From the NCBI RefSeq assembly GCF_042654605.1, contig NZ_JBHSGT010000041.1:45860-109859 (forward strand): 64,000 nt of DNA, written 5' to 3'. Origin of the DNA: Enterococcus_I eurekensis. GTDB lineage: Bacteria; Bacillota; Bacilli; Lactobacillales; Enterococcaceae. Shown here piece after piece: positions 43,971-52,940 of this stretch (the first letter of the stretch is position 1; the number at the start of each line of letters is the position of its first letter). The notes beneath the pieces were generated by a model, which ran no database searches, was not told the DNA's origin, and saw only the letters and a list, made by a program, of their open reading frames with translations. Position numbers and translations under genes: made by a program.

Positions 43971-44161
43971 GGGTGGGAACTCCCACTCCGCTACGAAAAA
44001 TCGCCTTTTGGGCGGAGCTGCGAGACCGCTGCGAGCCTGTAGTTGTTGGAGCCGTTCGAACGTAGTGAGTTACGGATACAATATCAGGCTCTGCGTGACA
44101 GCTTGAAAGCTTCAAACTCCAGGTAAGTGCTAAAGCACTAACCTAGAGTAATTCACATTTC
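43971..44161. repeat. Dispersed repeat, copy B
   Basis: Matches copy A at 31286-31608 without the inserted unit. It includes the complementary pair GAGCCTGT / CAGGCTC (44035-44095) and a GAAAGCTTC palindrome. It lies between plsX and recG and holds no gene. Confidence 0.85.
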
Positions 44162-44460
44162 ATCAACTGCCTACTTATCTCTTGCATCTTAACGCTTGTT
44201 TTATAACTTTAGGTAATCCGTATAAAAAAGATAGCGATTTCGGAGATAAGGTGCAATCAAACGAAAATCAAAAAAACGATTTTGTTTGATTACTTCTTAT
44301 CTCTCATCGCTGGGCATCTTTTTTATAACTTTAATCAATCCGTATAATTGAAGCAAGTGCCGCGGAGATAAGCGGTCACTTGGCTGAAATGAAAAAGCAC
44401 ATTTCATCAACTGCCTGCTTATCTCTTGCACTTAGCGCTTCAATTATAACTTTAATCAAA
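44152..44460. repeat. Palindromic repeat array downstream of recG
   Basis: One half unit (44152-44210) and two full units, roughly 44217-44335 and 44336-44460, related to the 19.3-kb array. Each full unit is a long palindrome: TATAAAAAAGATAGCGA...TATCTCTCATCGC..ATCTTTTTTATA, and ATAATTGAAGC...GCTTCAATTAT. The last unit's core nearly repeats unit 4 of the first array in reverse complement, but has different, still complementary, outer arms. The recG stop codon lies inside the edge of the array. Confidence 0.87.
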
Positions 44461-46482
44461 ATATTGTCTTTCTTTTTGTTCTCCTAGGTAGGTAACTAGT
44501 GGTTGGTAGTCAGGGAGGATTTCCCAGTTCTTTTGTTGTAAAATGCTTTCGGCCTCGGTTTTGGCGACTTCTAGAATATGTCCATCTGCTACAAGGTCGG
44601 CGGTCGCAAATTCAGGTAGGCCGGATTGTCGGTTACCGAAAACTTCGCCTGGTCCACGGAGTTCTAAATCTTTTTCACTCACAATAAAACCGTTCGTGGT
44701 TTCAGTCATGATCTGCATCCGTTTCTTTCCGGTATCATTTTTCGGATTAGCCACAAGTATACAAGTCGACGCCGCTGCACCACGACCGACCCTACCACGT
44801 AATTGATGGAGTTGCGCTAACCCGAAGCGATCGGCATCAATAATAATCATCATCGTCGCATTCGGTACGTTGACGCCTACTTCAATAACGGTGGTCGACA
44901 CCAAAATTTGACTTTCATTATTTTTGAAAGTCTCCATAATTTCATCTTTTTCTTGGTTTTTCATTTTACCGTGTAATAAATTAACTTGGTAACGATCACC
45001 ATAAAAACTTTGAAGTTCTTCAAAAATCGTAATGGCATTTTGCACGTCAAGCATTTCTGATTCTTCAATAAGTGGGCAAATCACATACATTTGATGTCCT
45101 TTACCTAGTTCTTCCAAACTGGCGTGTAAGACTTTTTCTAATTGTGGTGGCTTGATCCAACGCGTAATAACCGGAATTCGTCCAGCAGGTAATTCATCAA
45201 TAATTGAAACATCCATTTCACCGTAAGCTGTAATCGCTAATGTTCTTGGAATCGGTGTGGCCGTCATGAATAAAACATCTGGTTTCCAGCCTTTTTCACG
45301 TAGAATTTTCCGTTGATTGACACCAAAGCGATGTTGTTCATCGGTAATGACAAAACCTAGACGAGCAAAATTGACGTCTTCTTGAATCAGCGCATGCGTA
45401 CCGACTAGTACATCAATCTCGCCGCTTGCTAGTTGGCTCAAAATTTCTCTTCGCTCTTTGGTTTTGGTTGAACCGGTCAATAACGCAACACGAATATCAA
45501 AGCCTTCATATAATTGTTGCAAACTTTCCATATGCTGTTGCGCAAGAATCTCCGTTGGCACCATTAGCGCACCTTGAAAGCCCGCTGTTTTCGTTGCATA
45601 AAGCCCAATCGCCGCCACGACCGTTTTCCCACTTCCTACGTCTCCTTGAAGCAAACGCTGCATATGATTAGGACTTAACAAATCACGGCAAATTTCATTC
45701 GTCACTCGTTTTTGAGCATTCGTTAATTCAAAGGGTAATTGTTGAGTAAAAGCTTTCAGTTCATCGACATCATAAGCAATCATTAAACCATTACTTTCAG
45801 CTTTTTCGGTTTGCTTGAGTCGTTGCAATTGCATTTGAAAAAGGAAAAACTCCTCAAAAACAACACGTCGTTTCGCTTGATGGTGTTCCTTAGCGTCTTT
45901 AGGAAAATGCATGGCATACATCGCTTCTTTACGAGGTAGCAAGCGATACTTTTCAATTAAAGATAATGGTAAATTTTCTTCAATCGCTTCATAATAATGT
46001 TCGAAACCTTGTTTGATCAATTGAATCAAGGTCGCTTGACGCACGACTTTGTTCACATGATAAATTGGCGCAAAATCTTCTTCTTGTTTAGGCGCTAAAA
46101 TTTTCATTCCCGTTAAACTCTTACGCTTGGCATCCCACTTACCATAAACGGCAATTTCAGTTGAAACTTCGACCTTATCTTTTAAATACGGTTGATTAAA
46201 AAAAGAAACACCAAACACATCATGTTCTTGCATCATCCGAAATTGCAGGCGGGATTTTTTATAACCAAAACGACTAAGAACCGCGGGTGAGACAACGAGA
46301 CCTTTAATCGTAACTTTCTCTTGATCTTGAATCTCCGCTAATTTTCTTTCTTGAATATCTTCGTAACGAAACGGATAGTAGCCAAGTAGTTGTTCGATCG
46401 TCTCAATGCCTAATGTCGCTAAATTTTCCGCGCGTTTAGCACCAACACCACTTAACTTTGTAATTGACTCTTTCATACTCAC
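44452..46482 (-). CDS. recG: ATP-dependent DNA helicase RecG
   Basis: 676-residue helicase that remodels stalled forks and recombination intermediates. It has an N-terminal wedge/OB domain (about 1-200), then superfamily 2 motifs: GDVGSGKTVVAAIG (Walker A), VGTHALIQED, DEQHRFGVNQR (DEQH), MTATPIPRTLA, and QLRGRVGRG near the end. The final residues and stop codon coincide with the edge of the palindromic repeat array. Starts 82 bases downstream of fakA, beyond a terminator. Confidence 0.96.
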   Translation of the reverse strand: MSMKESITKLSGVGAKRAENLATLGIETIEQLLGYYPFRYEDIQERKLAEIQDQEKVTIKGLVVSPAVLSRFGYKKSRLQFRMMQEHDVFGVSFFNQPYLKDKVEVSTEIAVYGKWDAKRKSLTGMKILAPKQEEDFAPIYHVNKVVRQATLIQLIKQGFEHYYEAIEENLPLSLIEKYRLLPRKEAMYAMHFPKDAKEHHQAKRRVVFEEFFLFQMQLQRLKQTEKAESNGLMIAYDVDELKAFTQQLPFELTNAQKRVTNEICRDLLSPNHMQRLLQGDVGSGKTVVAAIGLYATKTAGFQGALMVPTEILAQQHMESLQQLYEGFDIRVALLTGSTKTKERREILSQLASGEIDVLVGTHALIQEDVNFARLGFVITDEQHRFGVNQRKILREKGWKPDVLFMTATPIPRTLAITAYGEMDVSIIDELPAGRIPVITRWIKPPQLEKVLHASLEELGKGHQMYVICPLIEESEMLDVQNAITIFEELQSFYGDRYQVNLLHGKMKNQEKDEIMETFKNNESQILVSTTVIEVGVNVPNATMMIIIDADRFGLAQLHQLRGRVGRGAAASTCILVANPKNDTGKKRMQIMTETTNGFIVSEKDLELRGPGEVFGNRQSGLPEFATADLVADGHILEVAKTEAESILQQKNWEILPDYQPLVTYLGEQKERQYFD

Positions 46483-46505
46483 CTACACTCCACCTCTCTT
46501 GAAAA

Positions 46506-46543
46506 AAAGCTTGGGACAAACAAAAATGTTCGCACCAAGCTTT
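46506..46543 (-). terminator. Terminator between fakA and recG
   Basis: AAAGCTTGG / CCAAGCTTT arms; on the minus strand a TTTTTTT run follows. Confidence 0.88.
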
Positions 46544-46564
46544 CTAGATTTAATTTAATATGAA

Positions 46565-48229
46565 TTATTCTGCTGCAAAAAGGTATGGATAAACAGGTTG
46601 ATCCCCTTGATGGATTTCAACTTCCAATTCATCATTTAATTCAAGTAAAGCTGCCTCAAATTGCTCAGCTTGTTCTTGCGTACCTTCATCGCCGACAATA
46701 ATCGTGACAATCTCTGTATCTTCGTCAACCATTTTTGTCAATGTAGCCATTCCCACTTCAAAAGCATCTGTTTTAGAAACAACGATTTTACCATCGATCA
46801 TTCCTAAAAAGTCGCCTGTTGTAATTTGAACGCCATCAATTGCCGTGTCACGAATCGCATGTGTCATTGAACCGCTAACGACGCTTTCTAACATATCAAT
46901 CATCGCAGCTTTGTTTTCTGCTAACGTTGCTTGATCATTAAAGGCTAACATCGCTGTCATCCCTTGAGAAATGGTCTTACTTGGTACAACAGCTACTGGA
47001 ATCTCAGCCACTTCTGCGGCTTGATCTGCTGCCATAAAGATATTTTTGTTATTTGGTAAAACAATGACTTTATCTGCATTGACTTCATCAATTGCTTTTA
47101 AGATGTCCTCAGTACTTGGGTTCATTGTTTGCCCACCACTAATCACATAGTTGGCACCTAAACTCTTGAATAACTCTTGTACACCTTCACCGGCTGCAAT
47201 TGCAATCACACCGTATGGTACACGAGGTTTTTTAACCGGAGCGGCATCATTTTCTAATAATGTTTCGTGTTGTAGACGCATATTATCGACTTTGATTTTA
47301 ACAAGTGAACCAAATTTTTGACCGTAATTCATTACTTCACCTGGGTGTTCTGTATGAACGTGAACTTTAATAATTTCATCATCATTCACAACAAGTAATG
47401 AGTCGCCTAATTCGTTTAAGTAGTTACGGAAAGTATCGTAATCAAATTCGCTGTCAACTGTTGGACCTTCGCCAATTTTGACCATAATCTCAGTACAGTA
47501 ACCAAACGCAATGTCTTCAGTTGCTACATGATTATGAACACTACGGTGATGTTCCGCATTGATCATTTCATCCATCGCTGCTGGTGTTTCAAATGTGTTT
47601 TCTGGTACGTATTCGCCATTTAAAACACTTAAAAAGCCTTCATAAATAAATAATAGCCCTTGGCCACCACTATCCACGACACCGACTTCTTTTAGAACCG
47701 GTAATAAATCGGGCGTTTTTGCTAAAGCACGTTTTGCACCCGTCACAACAGCCGTCATGACTTCGACACAATCGGTTGTTTCTAGTGCTTTTTTCTCACC
47801 AAATTCAGCTGCAATACGCGCAACGGTAAGAATCGTACCTTCAACTGGTTTCATCACTGCTTTATAAGCGGTATCTACCCCATGAGTAAATGCCGCAGCT
47901 AAGTCTTTTGCTGTTAGCGTGTCTACATTTGGGATTTGTTTCGAAAACCCACGGAATAATTGAGATAAAATAACCCCAGAGTTTCCACGAGCACCCATTA
48001 ATAAACCTTTTGATAAGTGAGTTGCTAGCTCGCCAACTTTTTCAGATGTCGAATCACTAACTGCTTTTGCCCCACTATTCATTGATAAATTCATATTTGT
48101 TCCTGTATCGCCGTCTGGTACAGGAAACACGTTTAATGAGTTGACATACTCCGCATGCTCTTGTAGACGATCGGCACCAGCCTGAACCATTTCTTGGAAC
48201 TGACTCGCGCGAATATTCGTTACTTCCAC
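46565..48229 (-). CDS. fakA: Fatty acid kinase ATP-binding subunit (DAK2/DhaL domain)
   Basis: 554 residues. The N-terminal DhaL kinase domain has NVFPVPDGDTGTNMNLS with the Mg-ATP-binding aspartates and LLMGARGNSGVILSQ. A middle domain and C-terminal degV-like region follow. FakA phosphorylates fatty acids held by FakB proteins for membrane lipid synthesis. The start is a GTG seven bases after GGAGG. It is linked to the Asp23-like gene upstream, as in many Firmicutes. Confidence 0.93.
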   Translation of the reverse strand: MEVTNIRASQFQEMVQAGADRLQEHAEYVNSLNVFPVPDGDTGTNMNLSMNSGAKAVSDSTSEKVGELATHLSKGLLMGARGNSGVILSQLFRGFSKQIPNVDTLTAKDLAAAFTHGVDTAYKAVMKPVEGTILTVARIAAEFGEKKALETTDCVEVMTAVVTGAKRALAKTPDLLPVLKEVGVVDSGGQGLLFIYEGFLSVLNGEYVPENTFETPAAMDEMINAEHHRSVHNHVATEDIAFGYCTEIMVKIGEGPTVDSEFDYDTFRNYLNELGDSLLVVNDDEIIKVHVHTEHPGEVMNYGQKFGSLVKIKVDNMRLQHETLLENDAAPVKKPRVPYGVIAIAAGEGVQELFKSLGANYVISGGQTMNPSTEDILKAIDEVNADKVIVLPNNKNIFMAADQAAEVAEIPVAVVPSKTISQGMTAMLAFNDQATLAENKAAMIDMLESVVSGSMTHAIRDTAIDGVQITTGDFLGMIDGKIVVSKTDAFEVGMATLTKMVDEDTEIVTIIVGDEGTQEQAEQFEAALLELNDELEVEIHQGDQPVYPYLFAAE

Positions 48230-48275
48230 TGATAATCCTCCTTAAAAATCAACTACTTCACAGTAGTTTTAACCT

Positions 48276-48641
48276 CTAGTCTTCTGGTAACACTCGAACG
48301 CCTTGGACAAAAACATTCACAGAATGTGCTGTGATGCCTAACATTGATTCAAGATTGTATTTTACTTTTTCTTGAATATTGCGTGACACTTCGGAAATTT
48401 TTGTTCCGTAACTAATAATTGTGTACACGTCCACTGCAATTTCGTTTTCTTCTTGACGTACGACAACGCCGCGAGAATAGTTCTCTTTGCGTAAAATTTC
48501 ATTAATATTATCTTTAATTTGATTTTTACTTGCCATACCGACAATCCCAAAGACATCGGTTGCGGCACCGCCAACAACGGTTGCAATCACTTCGTTGGAA
48601 ATCTCAATTAAGCCTGATGCTGTTTGAATTTTAACTGCCAT
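48276..48641 (-). CDS. yloU: Asp23/YloU family protein
   Basis: 121 residues of the Asp23/Gls24 family: SGLIEISNEVIATVVGGAA, DVFGIVGMASKNQIKD, VVVRQEENEIAVDVYTIISYG. Family members are abundant envelope-stress associated proteins at the cytoplasmic face of the membrane. Start ATG with AAGGAGG. It precedes fakA by 46 bases. Confidence 0.93.
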   Translation of the reverse strand: MAVKIQTASGLIEISNEVIATVVGGAATDVFGIVGMASKNQIKDNINEILRKENYSRGVVVRQEENEIAVDVYTIISYGTKISEVSRNIQEKVKYNLESMLGITAHSVNVFVQGVRVLPED

Positions 48642-48822
48642 CGATAAAGCCTCCTTAAATAGACAAATCTTCTTTTTCTTATCTCTAATATTTTAACATA
48701 GACATGCCCTAAATAAAAGAAAGAGTCCTAGTTTTTCACGTTCTAGACCGTTTTTTATGTATTAACCTTGTTAAATTTACCTTTTTCAATCGAAAATGTC
48801 AATTGAAGAACAAGGAAAAAGC

Positions 48823-48851
48823 TTGCATTTCTCTTAGAATTATGATAAGTT
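48823..48851 (+). promoter_or_regulatory. Probable rpmB promoter
   Basis: -35 TTGCAT (48823-48828), 17-bp spacer, -10 TAAGTT (48846-48851) with TGA ahead. The -10 is weak. Confidence 0.45.
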
Positions 48852-48923
48852 ATTTTAGTATGAGCCGAAAATATATGCTAATATATTGCTCCAACAGATC
48901 AAGGCAAAAGGAGGAAATCTATA

Positions 48924-49112
48924 ATGGCTAAAGTTTGTTACTTCACTGGTCGTAAAACAAGTACTGGTAATAACCGCTCTCACGCAATGAACGCTTCAAA
49001 ACGTACAGTTAAACCTAACTTACAAAAAGTTCGCGTGATGATCGATGGCACACCTAAAAAAGTATGGGTGTCAGCTCGTGCTTTGAAATCAGGTAAAGTT
49101 GAGCGCGTTTAA
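48924..49112 (+). CDS. rpmB: 50S ribosomal protein L28
   Basis: 62 residues, basic: MAKVCYFTGRKTSTGNNRSH, NASKRTVKPNLQKVRV and the closing VSARALKSGKVERV. Only one N-terminal cysteine is present, so this is the zinc-free form. AAAGGAGG precedes the ATG. Monocistronic and divergent from yloU-fakA, as in many Bacilli. Confidence 0.97.
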   Translation: MAKVCYFTGRKTSTGNNRSHAMNASKRTVKPNLQKVRVMIDGTPKKVWVSARALKSGKVERV

Positions 49113-49131
49113 TTTTATACGACATTAGACA

Positions 49132-49159
49132 ACCGTTTCCTAAGCTGAAGCGGTTTTTT
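49132..49159 (+). terminator. rpmB terminator
   Basis: AACCGTTTC / GAAGCGGTT stem followed by TTTTTT. Confidence 0.85.
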
Positions 49160-49181
49160 ATTTACGCAAAGATCAAAAGAC

Positions 49182-49227
49182 TGCCCACGCTTTTTGTATT
49201 GTTTACAAAAAGTGTGGGCATTTTTTT
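49182..49227. terminator. Strong terminator after the doc gene
   Basis: TGCCCACGCTTTTTGTA / TACAAAAAGTGTGGGCA forms a 17-bp stem with one G-T pair and T runs on the plus strand; it separates rpmB from the convergent toxin gene. Confidence 0.85.
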
Positions 49228-49236
49228 GATTCAATT

Positions 49237-49662
49237 TTATATTCTTTTATTTGGTTTAGCGACCATTCGCGCTGCAATCAGCTCAACTACATGTTCTTTA
49301 AGATTACTAAAGTTTTCATTCGAGCAGGTTGCGATGCCTACAGACAATTTAATTACTTCATCTTTTTCCATGTGTATTTCATACCCATTCAAACCCAATA
49401 GAACTGTTAGGGCCATAAAGGCCGTTCTTTTGTTCCCATTATGAAAAGGATGTTTCTTTATAAGGTTAATAATCAATAATGCCGACTTTTCTTCAAGTGT
49501 CGGATATAGTTCTCTTCCAAATATTTCTTGATTTAGTTGCTGAATAGTCATATTTAATGCCCCGGGATCGCGAATGCCACTTATTTCATCAGGTGTTTGG
49601 CGACTAATCAACATTTTATTCATACTTATAATATTGAGCTCAGTTAACATTTTAAGCGTCAT
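49237..49662 (-). CDS. Doc-type Fic-fold toxin (death-on-curing family)
   Basis: 141 residues. The Fic/Doc core motif HPFHNGNKRTAFMAL has the conserved His, Asn-Gly-Asn and Lys-Arg; Doc proteins with this fold phosphorylate elongation factor Tu. The N-terminal RDPGALNMTIQQLNQEIFG segment is typical of death-on-curing proteins. The start ATG overlaps the antitoxin stop by one base, giving translational coupling. It appears intact. Target in this species is inferred from the family. Confidence 0.87.
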   Translation of the reverse strand: MTLKMLTELNIISMNKMLISRQTPDEISGIRDPGALNMTIQQLNQEIFGRELYPTLEEKSALLIINLIKKHPFHNGNKRTAFMALTVLLGLNGYEIHMEKDEVIKLSVGIATCSNENFSNLKEHVVELIAARMVAKPNKRI

Positions 49663-49904
49663 TAATGATTAGCCAACTCTCTGTAAGTCTCTTCATATTT
49701 CAAAAAAGATTCTTCCATTAACTTTTCCACTTCTAAATCTTGAGGTGTTTTTTTTTCTTTCTTTTGAATTGCTTGCGCTAGTTTTGTTTCATCCACATAA
49801 ACCATGTCATTCTCTTTAATTCCTAGTTTTTCTAAAAACTCCTTCGATAGTGTCAAAATTATTGAATTACCACTTTTTCTAATTTTTCGTTCTTGAATAC
49901 TCAT
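49662..49904 (-). CDS. AbrB/MazE-type antitoxin for the Doc toxin
   Basis: 80 residues. The N-terminal swapped-hairpin DNA-binding segment (ERKIRKSGNSIILTLSKEFLEKLGI) is of the SpoVT-AbrB class, and an acidic helical C-terminus (EVEKLMEESFLKYEETYREL) would neutralise the toxin. Classical Doc is paired with Phd, so this is a hybrid module, though such pairs are known. Tandem GTATATAC palindromes lie just upstream. Confidence 0.85.
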   Translation of the reverse strand: MSIQERKIRKSGNSIILTLSKEFLEKLGIKENDMVYVDETKLAQAIQKKEKKTPQDLEVEKLMEESFLKYEETYRELANH

Positions 49905-49932
49905 TTTAATTCCCCCATTCTCTCAAACATCT

Positions 49933-49949
49933 GTATATACAGTATATAC
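49933..49949. promoter_or_regulatory. Operator of the toxin-antitoxin operon
   Basis: Two 8-bp palindromes GTATATAC (49933-49940 and 49942-49949) spaced by one base, about 30 bases upstream of the antitoxin start: a likely autorepression site. Confidence 0.6.
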
Positions 49950-50156
49950 GGATATCTACATTTTTGTCTATTGAAACCGACTATCCCTATCCATTTAATT
50001 ATTTGAAGTTGAATAACCCTCGCCCAATTTTACTAGTTCGTTTACTTTCTACGTAAATCCAAAGTTACAGACAATCACTTATGAGTATTCATTACCTTGT
50101 CGAGATGATAAGATATAATCAAATCAGTATTTCGAAATTCCGGGAGGGGAAAGCAA

Positions 50157-50789
50157 TTGAAGAGACATCTGTTCTATTTACTTCTATTTTTACTTTTAGC
50201 TGGATGTACCTCAACACCCAAAAAATTGAGTAAAGATGAAGCGATTCGATTAGGCGATTTTGAATATTCTAAACCGAATCATGATGAACGGTTTACAACT
50301 GATAAAGATTTTTATCGAAACAATGAACAAGGGATTATCTATCAAGATGGTGAGCCACTAATCGGATTGACATTTAAAAAAATTAGCACTGAAAATACTG
50401 AGGCAATGAAAGAATACTATACAGAAGCTCAACTACGTAAACATCAAAAAAATAACCATAACATAAAATTAGAAGTAGAAATTCAAAATTTTAATTATAA
50501 TGAACCCTTTGATCCATTCTTTATGAAATTTCAAATGGCTTTTATTACTGACAAAGGTGAAGAAGCCTACTCAATTTCATCATTACCGTTGGACCCTATA
50601 AAAAAAGGAGAGATTGCCACTTATACATTTTCCATAAAACTTGACGAACGTCCTGTAAAAGATGTAGATACTTTATACATTCTCTACTATTACGTTGAAG
50701 ATTTATTAAATCTCAATTTACGTACCCATTCCAATCATTTAGAATTTGATCTTGATATCACACATGAAATTGACATCTTGGAGAAGTAA
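50157..50789 (+). CDS. Small lipoprotein, paralogue 1
   Basis: 210 residues. Signal peptide of about 16 residues with lipobox LLAGC (cysteine at 17), then a charged mature protein beginning TSTPKKLSKDEAIRLGDF. No known catalytic motif. A second copy lies at 55401 with near-identical first 80 residues and a more diverged C-terminal half, so the pair arose by duplication. The TTG start follows GGGAGGGG by seven bases; the paralogue uses the same start and spacing. Function unknown; surface-anchored. Confidence 0.85.
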   Translation: MKRHLFYLLLFLLLAGCTSTPKKLSKDEAIRLGDFEYSKPNHDERFTTDKDFYRNNEQGIIYQDGEPLIGLTFKKISTENTEAMKEYYTEAQLRKHQKNNHNIKLEVEIQNFNYNEPFDPFFMKFQMAFITDKGEEAYSISSLPLDPIKKGEIATYTFSIKLDERPVKDVDTLYILYYYVEDLLNLNLRTHSNHLEFDLDITHEIDILEK

Positions 50790-50978
50790 TCGCTGAAAAT
50801 CTAGATTAAATATCCATCTTAATTGATTATAGTTTTTTAAAATCATATCGACAAATATAGCTACTTTATGTAAGAACATTCATGTGTCGAAACCATTACT
50901 TTCAATTTAGACAGCATTAAAACAACTTTCTAAAAATTAGTAAAATAAGTGTCATTTTTTAATATGAACATAGTCATC

Positions 50979-52841
50979 GAGTAGGAGAATAATCATTATT
51001 TGATTATTCGTCCTCTCACACCACCGTACGTACCGTTCGGTATACGGCGGTTCCGTTTTATACTAAACATGTACTTTATTATAATGTGTTACACACGAGA
51101 CTAATCCAAATTGGGTTAGTCTTTTATTTATAATCGTTGTTGTCAGAACCAAGAGTAGGCAATACGCACAATCCCTTTGCTAGTATGGCTGTTTTTGTAA
51201 GCCTCGTTTCTATTCATTCCCAACTGTATTAAATTCTTTCGGCGATTCTTGGCAGTTTTCCATTTATATCAGATACACATTCTGAGCCGAAGCCTCAGAT
51301 GGGAATCAATTCTCAGTAACACTTTCTTCATCGAACCGATTTTGTAGTAATTTATCCACCCTCGAATGACTTGGTTTAACCTCTTTACTTGTGTTTTTGT
51401 ATCAACACTCCAATTTCTACGCGTCAAGTTTTTAAGTTTATATTTGAAGTTTTCGACTGATATCTCATGAGATTTTGCATGATAATCTTTCGTTTTGAAA
51501 TCTGTATAGAAACCGAATCCTAAAAATTTGAATTCTGGGTCATACGGTTTCACAATTTTTGATTTCGTACTATTTACGATTAGCCCTAACTTTTCTTCGA
51601 TAAATTTTGTTACCGAACGCATTACTCTTCTTGCCGACATTTCACTTTTAACCATAATAATGCAATCATCTGCGTATCGAACAAAACGCAGCTCTCTCTT
51701 TTCGAGTTCCTTGTCCAATTCATTAAGCATAATGTTGCTTAACAATGGCGATAGATTACCACCTTGGGGAGTCCCGATACTTGTTGCCTGAACTTTTCCA
51801 TCTACTTGGACACCGCTGACCAAGAATTTACGTATCAATGAAATCACGTCACCATCAGAGATGGTTCTTGAGACTAAGTTCATTAGACGGTCATGATGGA
51901 CCGTATCAAAGAAACGTTCGAGGTCAATATCAACTATCCAGTCGTATCCTTCATTGAAGCATTTCAACGCTTGGGTAATTGCCATTTCTGCTTGTCGATT
52001 CGGACGGAACCCGTAACTAAATTGACTGAAGTTCTTGTCAAATATGGGCGTCAGTACTTGTGAGATGGCTTGTTGAATGACGCGGTCTTTGACTGTCGGT
52101 ATTCCTAGAAGGCGGACGCCACCATTTGGTTTAGGTATTTCCACCCTTAAAACAGGTGAGGGTGGATATTTTCTTAGGCGGATTTGAGAAATAATTTCTT
52201 CCTTGTTTCGAACCAACTCTAGCCTTAGTTCATCCACCGTCATTCCATCGACACCTGCAGCACCTTTATTTTGTTTCACTTGCTTGAATGCCTGATTTAA
52301 GTTATCTTTATCCAAAATTCGATCAAGTATTTTCCTTTCATACATGTTTGTTATTTCCTTTCCTTCTCGTAAAGTCGGTATCCACTTTCTCGTCCTTTGG
52401 ACCAGTGGTCTTTTTCCTCTTCCAATTTTTGATTTCCATAACGATAAAACGGTTCAGCCCTTCGCTCTTTCTAGCTTTCACTAGCTGTCTACACTACTAT
52501 GGCTTCTGCTGACTTCTCAAGTCTCAGGCTTACATCACTATAAGTTTTTGGGATAAGAACGTGAGATATCCCCAGTTAAGGTGCGAACTCTTTCTCTCCA
52601 TCTATCTGCCATATATACATCACACAACTATTTCATTAGCTAGTGGACTTTAGTTTCTTTCGCAACCTTATCCTTGTGCGCTGCCTCCTATACGATTTCT
52701 GTTCGTCAGACCAGAGATTTGCCTCGCGCTTCCTTCAGATTCCGCGTCACCACGGACACCCTTGCTGTTGGCTATGTGTTTACCGCTAATTGGTCACACT
52801 CAGGACTTTCACCTGTTAGAGTTCGCCCATGCTGGGCGAAC
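50979..52841 (-). mobile_element. Group II intron, class C-like
   Basis: The 5' boundary near 52841 reads GTTCGCCCAGCATGGGCGA on the minus strand, a group II 5' end. The 3' end near 50979-51055 has a domain V-like hairpin (CCGCCGTATACCGAACGG / ACGGTGG) and a domain VI hairpin GAATAATCA.../TGATTATTC. It contains a reverse transcriptase frame. It sits immediately after an intrinsic terminator, the usual target of bacterial class C introns. About 1.86 kb. The 3' edge is approximate. The 50790-50978 stretch outside it holds nothing recognisable. Confidence 0.85.
51063..52345 (-). pseudogene. Group II intron reverse transcriptase/maturase, damaged C-terminus
   Basis: The intact first 358 codons (51269-52345) encode the RT: GAAGVDGMTVDEL, YSYGFRPNRQ-type motif (FSYGFRPNRQAEMAI), IVDIDLERFFDTVHHDRL, GTPQGGNLSPLLSNI and the catalytic RYADDCIIM. 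The maturase domain continues in frame beyond a TGA at 51269 (RMCI-stop-YKWKTAKNRRKNLIQLG), where relatives have tryptophan, so TGG to TGA is likely. A further one-base loss near 51144-51150 throws the last ~30 codons out of frame. Splicing help is probably impaired. Confidence 0.85.
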
Positions 52842-52844
52842 AAA

Positions 52845-52879
52845 AGAAACCGAAAAGAATACTGTCTTTTCGGTTTCTT
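52845..52879 (-). terminator. Terminator just upstream of the intron 5' end
   Basis: AAGAAACCGAAAAGA / TCTTTTCGGTTTCTT stem, ending in TTTTG directly at the intron boundary on the minus strand. It terminates the surface-protein gene at 52941. Confidence 0.9.
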
Positions 52880-52940
52880 AAAAATTTATATATTAAATGG
52901 GTGATGGCAACTAAGTTTTAAAAAATTGCCACCATTTCTA

